This document shows positions 14,114-24,640 of a stretch of DNA of 64,000 nucleotides, piece after piece; position 1 is the first letter of the stretch; the number at the start of each line of letters is the position of its first letter. Below the pieces are notes generated by a model that saw only the letters and a list, made by a program, of their open reading frames with translations, did not search any database and was not told the origin of the DNA. Location of the stretch: contig CM073898.1 in NCBI GenBank assembly GCA_037176705.1, forward strand, positions 38,133,488 to 38,197,487, read 5' to 3'. Source of the stretch: Molossus alvarezi (taxonomy: Eukaryota; Chordata; Mammalia; Chiroptera; Molossidae). Made by a program: the position numbers and the translations under genes.

Positions 14114-14220
14114 TGCAACCAGTCCATGTGTCCCTCTCACATGGATGTTTCTCTCTCCCTCCCTCCCACTCTATCTGAAGATAAATAGAAAAATATTGTT
14201 GGGTGAGGATTAAAAAAAAA
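14114..14220 (+). repeat. VES SINE, 5'-truncated 3' half
   Basis: It begins within the body (CCAGTCCATGTGTCCCTCTC) and keeps the CT tract, the GGGTGAGGAT end and the A-tail. The tRNA-like head is absent. Confidence 0.85.
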
Positions 14221-14290
14221 TTGCTCTATTAGAGATTATTACTTGTTACTAATAACAAATCCCCCCTCTACCTTATTAATAGAATCACCC

Positions 14291-14524
14291 CCTTTTTTTT
14301 TTAATCCTCACCTGAGGATATTTTTCCATTTATTTTCAGATAGAGTGGGAGGAAGAGAGAAACATCAATGTGAGAGGGACACATCTACTGGTTGCCTCCT
14401 GCACCACCCCGACCAGGGTCGGAGACGAACCACAAATGAAGTACATGCCCTTGACCAGAATCGAACCCATGACTCACTGGTCTGCAGGCCGATGCTCTAA
14501 CCACTGAGCAAAACATTCTGGGGC
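14291..14524 (-). repeat. VES SINE, full length
   Basis: TSD AGAATCACCC at 14281-14290 and 14525-14534. Confidence 0.93.
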
Positions 14525-14539
14525 AGAATCACCCATTTT

Positions 14540-14950
14540 TAACTGGGAATTGGCTGCCCTCCAAAAAACACTATTTCCTGCTTCCCTTGCAGCAGGATTG
14601 ACCAAATGACTATGTTATAGGATACAACCAGAGCAGCATGTGCAACTTCCAGAAATGTCCTTAAAGGGAGGAGGTAGGCTCTTCTCTGCACGTTTTCCTT
14701 CCTAGTAGCTGGAATACAGATATTATCATTTTAGTTTGAGTGGAGAATCTACTTGCTGAGAATGGAAGAACAATAAAATAGAAGGGTCCCTGAGCCCCTG
14801 ATGTCATTAAATGCCACCCGGATTGCCTAATTTATGTGAGAAAGAAACTTCTATCTTTTTATAAACCATTCTGATTTAAAGAGTTTTTTAAATCACTTGC
14901 AGCAGAACCTAATTCTAAAGTACTCTATAATTGAGAATTTTCTCAACAAT
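14540..14950 (+). mobile_element. Old LTR-like repeat (ERVL/MaLR type, family unsure)
   Basis: The CTTCCCTTGCAGCAGGATTG start, GCAACTTCCAGAAATGTCCTT near 14645 and the CTTGCAGCAGAACCTAATTC end near 14897 recall a mammalian LTR consensus. The family is given from memory and may be wrong. Confidence 0.4.
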
Positions 14951-15048
14951 AGATGTAAGAAGATAGTGGAATAAAATCTTGAAAATGCTGAAGGCAAAAA
15001 TGGTCAACATAGACTTTCATGCTTAACTGAACTATAATTCAAGAATGA

Positions 15049-15307
15049 GCCCTGGCCGGTTTGGCTCAGTGGTTAGAGCATCGGCCTGCAGCCCAGAGAG
15101 ACCCAGGTTCGGTTCCCACTAAGGGCACGTACCTCAATTGTAGTTTGTCCCCAGCCCTGGTTGGGTTGTGTGGGTGGTAGCCACTCAATGTGTCCCTTTC
15201 ACATTGATGTTTCCCTCTCTCTCCCCCCACCCCCACTCTATCTGAACAACAACAACAACAAAAAAGGGAAAAATGTCCTCGGTGAGGAATTAAAAAAAAA
15301 AAAAAAA
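15049..15307 (+). repeat. VES SINE, full length
   Basis: Complete copy with a CAACAACAACAAC insertion near 15246 in the GAACAAAAA segment. The TSD is unclear. Confidence 0.9.
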
Positions 15308-15349
15308 TGAATGGACATTTTTCAGACATACATAAATTAACAATAATAG

Positions 15350-15600
15350 CAAGTGCTTTAAAATACAATTTACAAGGCACTGTTCTAAGTGCTTCATAGA
15401 GTTTACTTCGTAGTGTTAATCCCCACAACAACCCTCTGAGATGAATACTATTGATATTACCATATTAAAGATTATGAAACTAAGATACAGGGAGGTTAGG
15501 TAACTTGTCAAAGGCCACACAGGATTCAAGTGGCCAAATTAGGATTCAAACATAGGCATTCTGCTCCAGATTCCATGGTTTTCATTATCATGCTACCCTG
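15350..15600 (-). repeat. MIR, long copy
   Basis: Antisense MIR nearly end to end: GTTCTAAGTGCTTCATAG, CCCACAACAACCCTCTGAG, GGTTAGGTAACTTGTCAAAGG, CACACAGGATTCAAG. Confidence 0.85.
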
Positions 15601-15990
15601 TCTCCATGACTAAGAGGATTAGTTACTAACAAATCTTTGAAATAACTACTAAAAGATGTCATTTAAGATTGATATTCGGCCTGAACAGAAATTGTAGAAC
15701 GTAAGCAGAAAACAAGACAGAGCAGCAAATCACACTGATGGATATGTATTCATCTACAAAAATGTTCTTTCATGAAATGATTCTGATTTTATATTTCAGG
15801 GCATTTTTTCCATGCATTGTCTTTATTTGGCAAAAGAAAATATTTGACAACTCTATGTCAGGTCCCTCCCAAATTTTGATACGTTTCCTGGTACATGAAG
15901 TCACAAATTCTGGAGACTATTGGTTCATTCTATTGAGCAACAAAAGTTGTATTTGTTTGTTTTTGAAGAGCACATTTGCAAGGGTAATTG

Positions 15991-16031
<41 letters not shown>
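15991..16031 (+). repeat. (TG)n microsatellite
   Basis: About 20 uninterrupted TG units, abutting the tail of the following minus-strand SINE. Confidence 0.97.
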
Positions 16032-16033
<2 letters not shown>

Positions 16034-16268
16034 TTTTAATCCTCACCTGAGGATATTTTTCTATTTATCTTAAGGTAGAGAGAGAGGGAAAGACACACAG
16101 AGAGAAGCATCGATGTGAGAGGGACACATTGACTGGTTGCCTCCTGCACAACCCTGACCAGGGCCGGGGTGAACCGCAACTGAGCTATGTGTCCTTGGCC
16201 TGGAATTGAACCCACGACTCTTTGGTCTGCCGGCCGATGCTCTACCACTGAGCCAAACCAGCCAGGGC
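16032..16268 (-). repeat. VES SINE
   Basis: Full-length copy, head at 16268. The left edge merges with the (TG)n tract, so the TSD cannot be read. Confidence 0.9.
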
Positions 16269-16285
16269 TCAAAAATATATTTATA

Positions 16286-16545
16286 GCTCTGGCTGTTTTT
16301 GCTCAGTGGTTAGAGCGTCAGCCTGCAGACCACAGGGTCTCGGGTTCAGTTCCCACTAAAGGCACGTACCTTGGTTGCAGTTTGTCCCCAGCCCCAGTTG
16401 GGGTCATGTGGGTGGCAACCAGTTGATGTGTCTCTCTTGCATCAATGTTTCTCTCTCTCTTTTCCCCCCTCTCTGTCTCCCACTCTGTCCGAAGATAAAT
16501 GCAAAAATGCCCTTGGGTGAGGATAAAGAAAAAAAAGAAAAAACC
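16286..16545 (+). repeat. VES SINE, head to head with the preceding copy
   Basis: Starts GCTCTGGCTGTTTTTGC. It lies 17 bp from the head of the minus-strand copy, giving an inverted SINE pair. At 16546-16572 a second VES 3' end (AATGGAAAATCCTTAGGTG, then AGGAT) follows the A-tail, as if it had inserted at the tail of an older VES. Confidence 0.88.
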
Positions 16546-16572
16546 AATGGAAAATCCTTAGGTGAGGATTAT

Positions 16573-17332
16573 ATATACATATGCAATATTTTGTTGGGTA
16601 TTTGTAGTCATGATATAAGGCTAGGCTGCATGCAACAATTAGTGAGAATCACTGTTCTCCCAGAAACATGGCCCCCAAAATGGGCATGCTATAAATCAAA
16701 ATGTAAAAAAAAAGGAGAAAAAAGCCTTCTCACCACAGAAATTCATTGCTAATGTATTCAGATTTATGGAGAGAATGCTTTGGGTTGATAAATTATATCA
16801 AGATAATCTACAATTTCAGCCAGGAAGGCAGAGAGACCAGTGTTACATGCCCACCAAGGTCAAAGATGGATAAGCATACTGACCACCTCTGAATAGACTG
16901 AATTTCTTCATTATAAAATGTTCTTCAAATGATGCTGTAAACTATACTTTTTCATTCTGTAGACTGAGAACGTCTAATGTTTTACTCTTAAGTAACCTAA
17001 TAGGTTACATGATTTCCTCATTCTCTAGTCAACTTTGCACTAGAAGGAGACGCCCAAAAATATTCCCCAGGGTTCTCAGCTCTCTGTTTCACAATCATAA
17101 GCAAATGAGTTGAAGAAATGTATGACCTAATACAATTTTCATGGCTAGAATCTTAATTGTAGCTCTCACAGAAATTAAATCTCTAGTTAAGTTCTATAAA
17201 AACAATTTCATTTTTGGGGTGCTTTTGTTTGTTTGCTTTGAGTTCTGTGAGTCCTTCTAGCAAATTATCAAACCCGGTGGGTGCTTTTGGGGACCCTTGA
17301 ACTTGTAGTTGGTGTCGAAGTGAGGGTGGTTA
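16573..17332. other. Unassigned AT-rich DNA
   Basis: No gene or repeat family recognised. Reading frames are short and without splice context. Confidence 0.4.
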
Positions 17333-17575
17333 GCCTTGGCCAGTTTGGCTCAGTGGTTAGAGTGTCGGCCTGTGTACCAATGAGTCGTGGGTTCAGTTCA
17401 GGTCAAGGGCATGTACCTTGGTTGTGGTCTGTCCCCGGCCCTGGTCAGGGTCATACGGGAGGCAACCAGTCGATGTGTCCCTCTCACATTGATGTTTCTC
17501 TCTCTCTCTCCCTCCTTCCCACTCTGTCTGAAGATAAACAGAAAAATATCCTCGAGTGAGGATTAAAAAAAAAAA
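17333..17575 (+). repeat. VES SINE, full length
   Basis: Head GCCTTGGCCAGTTTGGC, 3' end GAGTGAGGATT and an A12 tail. The TSD is not obvious. Confidence 0.9.
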
Positions 17576-18392
17576 AGTGACTCACAAACTTTGCAATGCC
17601 AATTTATTTGTTGTGAGGATTGAGAAAGATAACGAAGTATATAGTGAAAGTCCTGGGAAATGTGGTATCTCTCACTATGTTACATGGAGTAAAAATATTT
17701 GATAGACAAGATTAATAATAAATTGTATTTGTTTAGCTCTGAAAGTGTTCCCAAGTATTTTCAATCAAGAAACTGAAAATTTTAAGGACAAAATATTGAT
17801 TATACTACAGTTGATCTCAGTTATGCTACTATGAAATAGCCAAAAGAACTCTGCGTTCATCACTAAAACTCTTATTTATTTAATCAGTCCTAATAAAGGT
17901 CATTTTGTAATAGTAATCACTATTTCTGGCCTATGGTGTAGCTCTCTCCCTTACTGACTTCCTTTAACTCTGCCCATAACTCCCTAAATAATCCCTTTAT
18001 TAGATTCTCCTCATTCACCCACTTTGGGTGGCCACAATTTGCTGGCTGAATTTAGCCAATACAGTGATTGGCACTAAGGCCATAAGTATTATGGAATCTT
18101 CTTAACACTGCTTCTGTTTATAACTATGAATTGATTAAAGTTGACCCCTGAAATGCATTTGCTATCCCTAGATTTAGTATTTAATGATATTCCTCTCGGT
18201 TTGAGCCTCTACCAAGAAACATGAAAAATATGCCTTATTATTGGACACTTCATTACTTTCTCACTTCCAATCAATCACTGAGGAGCAATTTCTAATACAT
18301 GTGGCCTCAGTAATGGGAATTTTAACCCAATATATCTGTCTGTTAATATAACATTTACAGCCACCAAGATGCCCTATGATCTAATGAACTTC
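17576..18392. other. Unassigned AT-rich DNA
   Basis: No coding or repeat feature was recognised in this stretch. Confidence 0.4.
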
Positions 18393-18408
18393 TGTGTCAT
18401 ACTTTTTT

Positions 18409-18622
18409 AAATCCTCACCCGAAGACATTTTTCTATTTATCTTCAGACAGAGTGGGAGGGAGGAAGAGAGAAACATCAGTGTGAGAGGGACACATTGATT
18501 GGTTGCCTCCCACAGGGCTGGGGACCGAACCGCAACCAAGGTACATGCCCTTGATCAGAATCAAACCCGTGACTCTTTGGTCGGCGAACTGATGCTCTAA
18601 TCTCTGAGAAACCGGCCAGGGC
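18409..18622 (-). repeat. VES SINE
   Basis: TSD TGTGTCATACTTTTTT (18393-18408) and TGTGTCATACCTTTTT (18623-18638). It lacks about 20 bp of the body between the two halves. Confidence 0.92.
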
Positions 18623-18965
18623 TGTGTCATACCTTTTTGTTTGCCAGTAACCTGCCTCTATATCTTACCCTAAACTCAAATGTCCTCAGAGACCAGGCAG
18701 GTAAACTAAACATGTGAAGACCATGCGTATAACTAAGGCACTGGTATAAAAATCAAGAAGTTCTGATTTCTGGTATGTCAAAGTAAAAAAGACTTGAAAA
18801 TTCAATCTTCCATAAAAGAAACTGGCAAAAATCAAAATAAACTGTTCAGAACTCTGGAAACTAAGCAAAGGCTTCCAACAATGGGAAGATCATGTATTCA
18901 GTAAAAAATGGTTGAATCTCTGGGAGAACAGTGAGCTAGCACTATTCCCATTCCACTCTCAAAAA

Positions 18966-19048
18966 ACAGTAAAGTACTTAGTAATAAAGTTAACTTTATT
19001 AACTTTAAGTACTTTACAGTACTTAACTTTAAGTACTGTAAAGTACTA
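18966..19048. repeat. Cluster of short palindromes
   Basis: AATAAAGTTAACTTTATT (18983-19000) is a perfect 18-bp palindrome. The arms 19008-19026 and 19029-19047 are exact 19-bp inverted repeats with a 2-nt spacer, and GTAAAGTACT occurs again at 18969-18978. It lies just upstream of an L1 fragment. Confidence 0.9.
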
Positions 19049-20570
19049 TAATTTTACACTGAAAACTATAACATATTATTAAAAGAAATTAAAGACTATC
19101 TAAATAAATGGAAACCCATTATGTATTCATGGATTAGAACAATTAATACCGTTAAAACGGCAACACCCCTCAAATTGATTTACAGAGTCAACACAACACC
19201 TATGAAAACCCAGGTGCTTTTTTTTTTTTGCCCCAGAAATGGAAGCTGATCCTAAAATTCATATGGAAATGCAAGGAGCCAGGAAGAGCCAAACAATCTT
19301 GAAAAAGAAGAACAAAGTTGGAAGACTCACAGTTTCCAATTTCAAAGCCTACTACAAAACTACAATAAGTCAAAACAGTTTGGTACTGGCATAAGAATAA
19401 ACATATAGATCAATGCAATAGAATTCAGATTCCAGAAGTAAACTTACACTTGATTTTCAACAAGGGTGCATGGACCTAAATATAAGAGGGAAAAATATAA
19501 AAGTCTTTAAAATAAAACATTTGTCACCTTGCTCTGGTAATGGTTTCTTAGACATGACACCCAAAGCACATGAAACAAAAGAAAACATAGATAAGTTGGA
19601 CTTAATTGAAATTTAAAACTTGTGCTTCTAAGAACACTGTTTAAAAAGCGAAAAGTGAAACCAATGGAGAGAATATTTGTAAACATGTAAGAAACTTGTA
19701 TCCAAAACATAAACTGAACAATAAAAAAATGCCCAATTCAGAGGACCTGAACAGGCACTTTTCCCAAGAAGACATTCAGATGGCCAACATATATATGAAA
19801 GATGCTTAACTTCAGTAGCTATAAGGGAAATGCAAATTAAAACCACAGTGAGGTACCACTTACTGGTTATTAACAATAAGACAAGAAATAACAAGTTGGC
19901 GAGAATGTGGAGAAAAAGGAACCCTCATACACTGCCTGGTGGAAATGTAAACTGGTGTAGCCTCCATGGAAAGCAGTATGGAGGTTCCTCAAAAATTAAG
20001 AATAGAGCTACCATATGACACAGCAGTCCATCTTCTGGTGTCTACCTGAAAAACTTGAAAACACTTATTTATAAGATATGTTCATTGCAACATTATTCAC
20101 AATAGCCAAGACACAGAAACAACCTGTGTCCTTCAACGGATGATTTGATAAAAAGAAGTGGTACATATATACAACAGAATACTATTCAGCTATAAAAAAT
20201 AAAACACTGCCATTTGTGACAACATGGATGGATCTTGAGAGTCCCATGTTGAGTGAAATAAGTCAGACAAAAGGTCAAGAGCCACATGATCTCACTCGTA
20301 TGTGGTATAGAAAACGAATATACCAACAAACAAACTCATAAACACAGACAACAGAATGGTAGTCACCAAGGGAGAAGGGGGGCTAGAGGGAGGATGAAGA
20401 GAGTAAAGGGGATCAAGTATATGGTGACAGATGGGGACTAGACTTGGGTAGTGAGCACACAATGCAATATACAGATGATGTACTAAGAACTGTACACCTG
20501 AAACTTATATAGTGTTATTAACCAATGCTATCCCAATGAATTTAATTTAAAATAAAATAATTATGTACCA
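19049..20570 (+). mobile_element. Old L1, ORF2 3' part and 3' UTR
   Basis: It matches the L1 order: AAATTAAAGACTATCTAAATAAATGG, then CAAACAATCTTGAAAAAGAAG near 19290, GTTTGGTACTGGCATAAGAA near 19380, and an AATGTGGAGAAAAAGGAACC segment near 19907. The 3' UTR runs to AAAATAAAATAATTATG. Many stops and indels make it clearly older than the copy at 21.5 kb. Confidence 0.85.
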
Positions 20571-20668
20571 TAAAAAATAGACAATTAAATAATGGGCAAA
20601 ACAATTGAATAAACATTTCTTCAAGGAAGCTATACAAATGGCCAATAGACACACAAAAAGATCCTCAA

Positions 20669-20765
20669 GCCCTGGCCAGTTTGGCTCAGTGGTTGGAGTG
20701 TCGGCCTGTGGACCAGAGAGTCCTGGGTTCAGTTCTCACTAGGGGCACATACCGAAAAAAAAAAA
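20669..20765 (+). repeat. Short VES: tRNA-like head plus A-tail only
   Basis: It holds the head with A and B boxes as far as GGGGCACATACCG, then passes at once into about 15 A. The body, CT tract and GGGTGAGGAT end are all absent. TSD AAAAGATCCTCAA at 20656-20668 and 20766-20778, so it integrated in this short form. Confidence 0.92.
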
Positions 20766-21202
20766 AAAAGATCCTCAACATCATGGTTCATTAGGGAAAT
20801 ACAAATCAAACCCACAATAATACATCAATTCACAACCCCTAGGATGGCAACATCTAAAGGCGGACAACAGCGTTATTGAGGATGTAGAGAAACTGGAACC
20901 CTCATTCACTGTTGGTAGAATAATAAAATGGTATAGCAACTTTACAAACATTTTTGCAGTTCTTCAAAAGTAAACCACAGTTATCATATCGACCCAGCAA
21001 TCCCACTCATAGGTATATATCCAAGAAAATGGAAAACATATATCCAAACAAAAACTTGTACACAAATGTTCAAAGCAGCATTATTTGTAATAGGCAGAAA
21101 ATAGAAACAACACAAATGTCCATCAATTTATGAATGAATGAACAAAAGGCAGTATACCTCTACAAGGGAATGTTATTAAGGCATAAAAAGGAATGAAATA
21201 TA

Positions 21203-21417
21203 GCCCGCAGTGTGGCTCACTGGTTGAGCATCGACACATGCACCAAAAGGTCACCAGTTCAATTCCTGGTCAGGGCACCAGCCCAGGTTGTGGGCCCAAT
21301 CCCCAGTGGGCGGCATGCAGGAGTCAACCAATTGATGTTCTTTTTCAGTGATGTTTCTGTCTCTCTCTCCCTTCCTCTCTCTCTCTCTAAAATCAATAAA
21401 GAAAAAAAAGTTTTTTT
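21203..21417 (+). repeat. VES-related SINE, subfamily B
   Basis: Head GCCCGCAGTGTGGCTCACTGG, end CTCTCTAAAATCAATAAAG. TSD AAAAGGAATGAAATAT on the left and AAAAGAATGAAGTAT on the right. Confidence 0.9.
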
Positions 21418-21488
21418 AAAAGAATGAAGTATGGATATATGTTACAATGTGAACAAACACTGAAAATATTATGCTAAGTGAAAGAAGC

Positions 21489-23365
21489 AGGATACAAAAT
21501 TAACGTCAAGAAATCGACGGCATTCTTGTACACCAATGATGAACTCACAGAAAGAGAAACTGAAAAAACAATCCCATTTACCATCGCACCAAAAAAATTA
21601 CGATACCTAGGAATAAACTTAACCAAAGAAGTAAAGGGCCTATTTGCAAAAAACTACAGGTCATTTAAAAAAGAAATAGAGGAAGATATAAAAAAGTGGA
21701 AGCACATACCCTGTTCATGGATCGGAAGAATTAACATCATTAAAATGTCCATACTACCCAAAGCAATCTATAGATTCAATGCAATCCCCATCAAAATACT
21801 AACGACATATTTCATAGAACCAGAACAAATACTTCAAAAGTTCATATGGAACCAAAAAAGACCCCAAATAGCCACAGCAATCTTGAAAAAAAAGAACAAA
21901 GTAGGTGGGATCACAATACCAGATATCAGGTTATACTACAAAGCGACTGTAACCAAAACAGCCTGATACTGGCACAAGAACAGGCATATAGACCAGTGGA
22001 ACAGAACTGAACACCCAGAAATGGACCCAAGGCAATACGCTCAATTAATATTTGACAAAGGTGGCAAGAGCATACCATCTTTAATAAATGGTGTTGGGAA
22101 AATTGGACAGCTACATGCAAAAAAATGAAACTAGACCATCAACTTACACCATACACAAAAATAAACTCAAAATGGATAAAAGACTTAAATGTGACCGGTG
22201 AATCCATAAAAATTCTAGAAGAAAATGTAGGCAACAAAATTTCGGACATCATACGGAGCAGAATTTTCACTGATACATCACCTAAGGCAACAGAAATAAA
22301 GGAGAAAATGAACACATGGGACTACATCAAACTCAAAAGCTTCTGCACAGCAAAAGAAACAATCATCAAAATGGAAAGGCAACCCACTGTATGGGAGAAC
22401 ATCATGGCCAATGATGTATCAGATAAGGGGTTAATTTCCAATATATATAGAGTGCTCATACAACTCCACAAAAGGAAGACAAAGAACCCAATTAAAAAAT
22501 GAGCAGAGGAGCTGAATAGACACCTCTCCAAACAGGACATACAAATGGCCAAAAGACATATGAAGAAATGCCCAACATCACTAATCATCAGAGAGATGCA
22601 AATTAAAACAACAATGAGGTATCACCTCACACCTGTCAGAATGGCCGCCATCAACAAATCATCAAACAAGTGTTGGCGAGGGTGTGGAGAAAAGGGGACT
22701 CTAATACACTGCTGGTGGGAATGCAGACTGGTGCAGCCGCTATGGAAAACAATATGGTGCTACCTCAAAAAATTAAAAATCGAACTTCCATTTGACCCAG
22801 TGATCCCACTGCTGGGAATATACCCTAAGAAGCCTGAAACACCAATCAGGAAGAATATATGTAACCCCATGTTCATAGCAACACTATTTATAATAGCTAA
22901 GATCTGGAAACAGCCCAAGTGTCCACCAGTAGACGAATGGATAAAAAAGCTGTGGTACATATACACAATGGAGTACTAGGCAGCGGTAAGAAAGAAAGAT
23001 CTCTTATCCTTTGAGACGACATGGAGGGACCTGGAAAGTATTATCCTAAGTGAAAGAAGCCAAGCAGAAAAAGACAAATACCACATGATCTCACTTATAT
23101 ACGGAATATAATGAACATAACAGTCTGAGGAATACAGTAGACCCAGACACACGTAGGGCACAGACTGACATCCCTCAGAAGAGGGGGTGGAGGGTGGGGG
23201 TGGGAAGAGATAAACTACAGAACTTATATGCATGTATGCATGACCAATGGACATGGACAACTAAGCCGGGGACGGGGGGAGGTGGGGTGGGGTGGGGGGT
23301 GCCAATGGGGTAAAAAGGTAAAATACCTGTAACAAAAAAATAAATAAAAAATTCATAAAAAAAAA
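21489..23365 (+). mobile_element. 5'-truncated L1, younger copy with 27-bp TSD
   Basis: About 1.9 kb of L1 from within the RT-to-C-terminal part of ORF2 to the 3' UTR and A-tail. ORF2p reverse-transcribes L1 RNA at the target site. The first open piece (about 21484-21966) carries [17 protein letters not shown] [29 protein letters not shown] and [11 protein letters not shown], and ends where TAWYWH should follow, because TGG has become TGA at 21964. A frame change lies before 22125. The frame then continues to 22502 (TGA in place of the W of KWAEDLNR) and, in the same frame, from 22545 to 22979 with the [18 protein letters not shown] cysteine motif. Perfect TSDs lie at 21462-21488 and 23366-23392. 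Not functional. Confidence 0.95.
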
Positions 23366-23392
23366 GAAAATATTATGCTAAGTGAAAGAAGC

Positions 23393-23692
23393 CAGATGCA
23401 AAACACCAGAGTAGTATAATTCCATTTATAGCAAATGTCCAAAATAGGTGAATCCATAGAGGTGAAAAGTAGATTAGTGGTTGCTGGGGCCTGCAGACAG
23501 GAGCTGGGGAATGGGGAATGACTGCTATTGGGTACAAGGTTTCTTTCCAAGGTGATGAAAATATTCTGCAATTAATGGTGATAAATGCACAACCTTGTAA
23601 TAAAAACCACTGAATTCTACACTTTAAAATGGTGAATTTTTATTGCATGTGAATTATATCTCAATACGTGTTTATTAAGGAAAAAACAATAG
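23393..23692 (+). mobile_element. Older L1 3' UTR, right half
   Basis: It continues the L1 broken at 21461: ATAATTCCATTTATAGCAAA, TAGATTAGTGGTTGCTGGGG and TTAAAATGGTGAATTTTTA are typical of an old L1 3' UTR. Confidence 0.85.
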
Positions 23693-24354
23693 GCTGTGCT
23701 TAAACCTCAAACAAACTATGGAATCCGGGCCCCTTCTAAAGATATTGTAGTTCAGAAACATTTTAAATACAAGGCCCAATAAATCAAGTACAACTGCTGT
23801 CAGATTCAGACATCAGGCCTGAGTGTGCACCCTCAAAGAAAGTCTGTTTCTCCACACCAGCCTCCTGACACACGTTGGCCTCCCAGCGGGGCAGGGGACC
23901 CAGGAGGGAGGGGCTTTCCCACTGAAGCGGGTTACAGCGCTATCACCTCCTTTGTCTCCCACAGGTAGGACCTGGTCAGGAGACATCAAGAGTGAGCTTG
24001 GGGTGTTTCCCTAACCATGTTACACCCTCCTCTGATGCACCCTTGCCTTATCTGGGGTATGATTCCAACTCTACTCCAGTAGGGTGGCTCAAGTCTAGCT
24101 CATTTGTCCTTCCAACCTTCTTGGAAATCTTGATTCCTCCGAAAACCAAGTTTCCCCAGGAGCTGTCCATCACCCCCAGGTACTCCACTGCTCATTGGTC
24201 ACCTGGGCACTGCATACCTGATGCACATGAGCACACTTGGCCATGAGCAACTTCAACCTTCACACCAGGTCACAGAATAATACTCCTCTCATAATAAGCA
24301 CTTAAATTCTCAGCTCACCAGAAAGTAAAATAAAATCAACAGAGCAAAACTTTT
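23693..24354. other. Unassigned DNA
   Basis: Moderate GC, no recognised repeat and no exon with both splice sites and an open frame. Short frames at 23823-24014 and 23992-24246 have no supporting context. Confidence 0.35.
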
Positions 24355-24369
24355 AAGAATTCATGTGGG

Positions 24370-24528
24370 CCCTGGCCGGTTTGGCTCAGCAGTTAGAGCA
24401 TTGGCCCGCAGACCAAGGAGTTGCGGGTTCGATTCTGGTCAAGGGCACGTACGTCAGTTGTGATTTGTCCCCGGTCCTGGTTGGGGTCATGAGGGAGGCA
24501 ACCATTCAATGTGTCCCTTTCATGTCGA

Positions 24529-24564
<36 letters not shown>

Positions 24565-24625
24565 CCCCCCCTTCACTCTATCTAAGCAAAAATGAAAAAA
24601 TGTCCTTGGGTGAGGATGAAAAGAA
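24370..24625 (+). repeat. VES SINE, full length
   Basis: TSD AAGAATTCATGTGGG at 24355-24369 and 24626-24640. It carries a (TC)n tract at about 24533-24561. Confidence 0.95.
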
Positions 24626-24640
24626 AAGAATTCATGTGGG

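Larger units (their letters stand above)
20571..21461 (+). mobile_element. Older L1 3' part, left half (interrupted)
   Basis: L1-type text: GAATAAACATTTCTTCAAGG, GCCAATAGACACACAAAAAG and GATGTAGAGAAACTGGAACC. It is split by a short VES at 20669, a subfamily B SINE at 21203 and a younger L1 at 21489, and resumes at 23393. Confidence 0.85.

Noticed and set aside
20669..20750. tRNA-like segments with A and B boxes (here and in every VES head)
   Set aside because: They are heads of SINEs with tails and TSDs, with altered stems and no discrete tRNA 3' end. None stands alone as a tRNA gene.
21964..22502. TGG-to-TGA changes in the L1 as cytidine-deaminase editing
   Set aside because: Only two sites, and their sequence context does not fit the usual GG-to-AG pattern; ordinary mutation suffices.
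21478..22979. Reverse-transcriptase-like protein as a possible host or domesticated gene
   Set aside because: It is a 5'-truncated L1 with its own TSD, in-frame stops and a frameshift; no sign of domestication.
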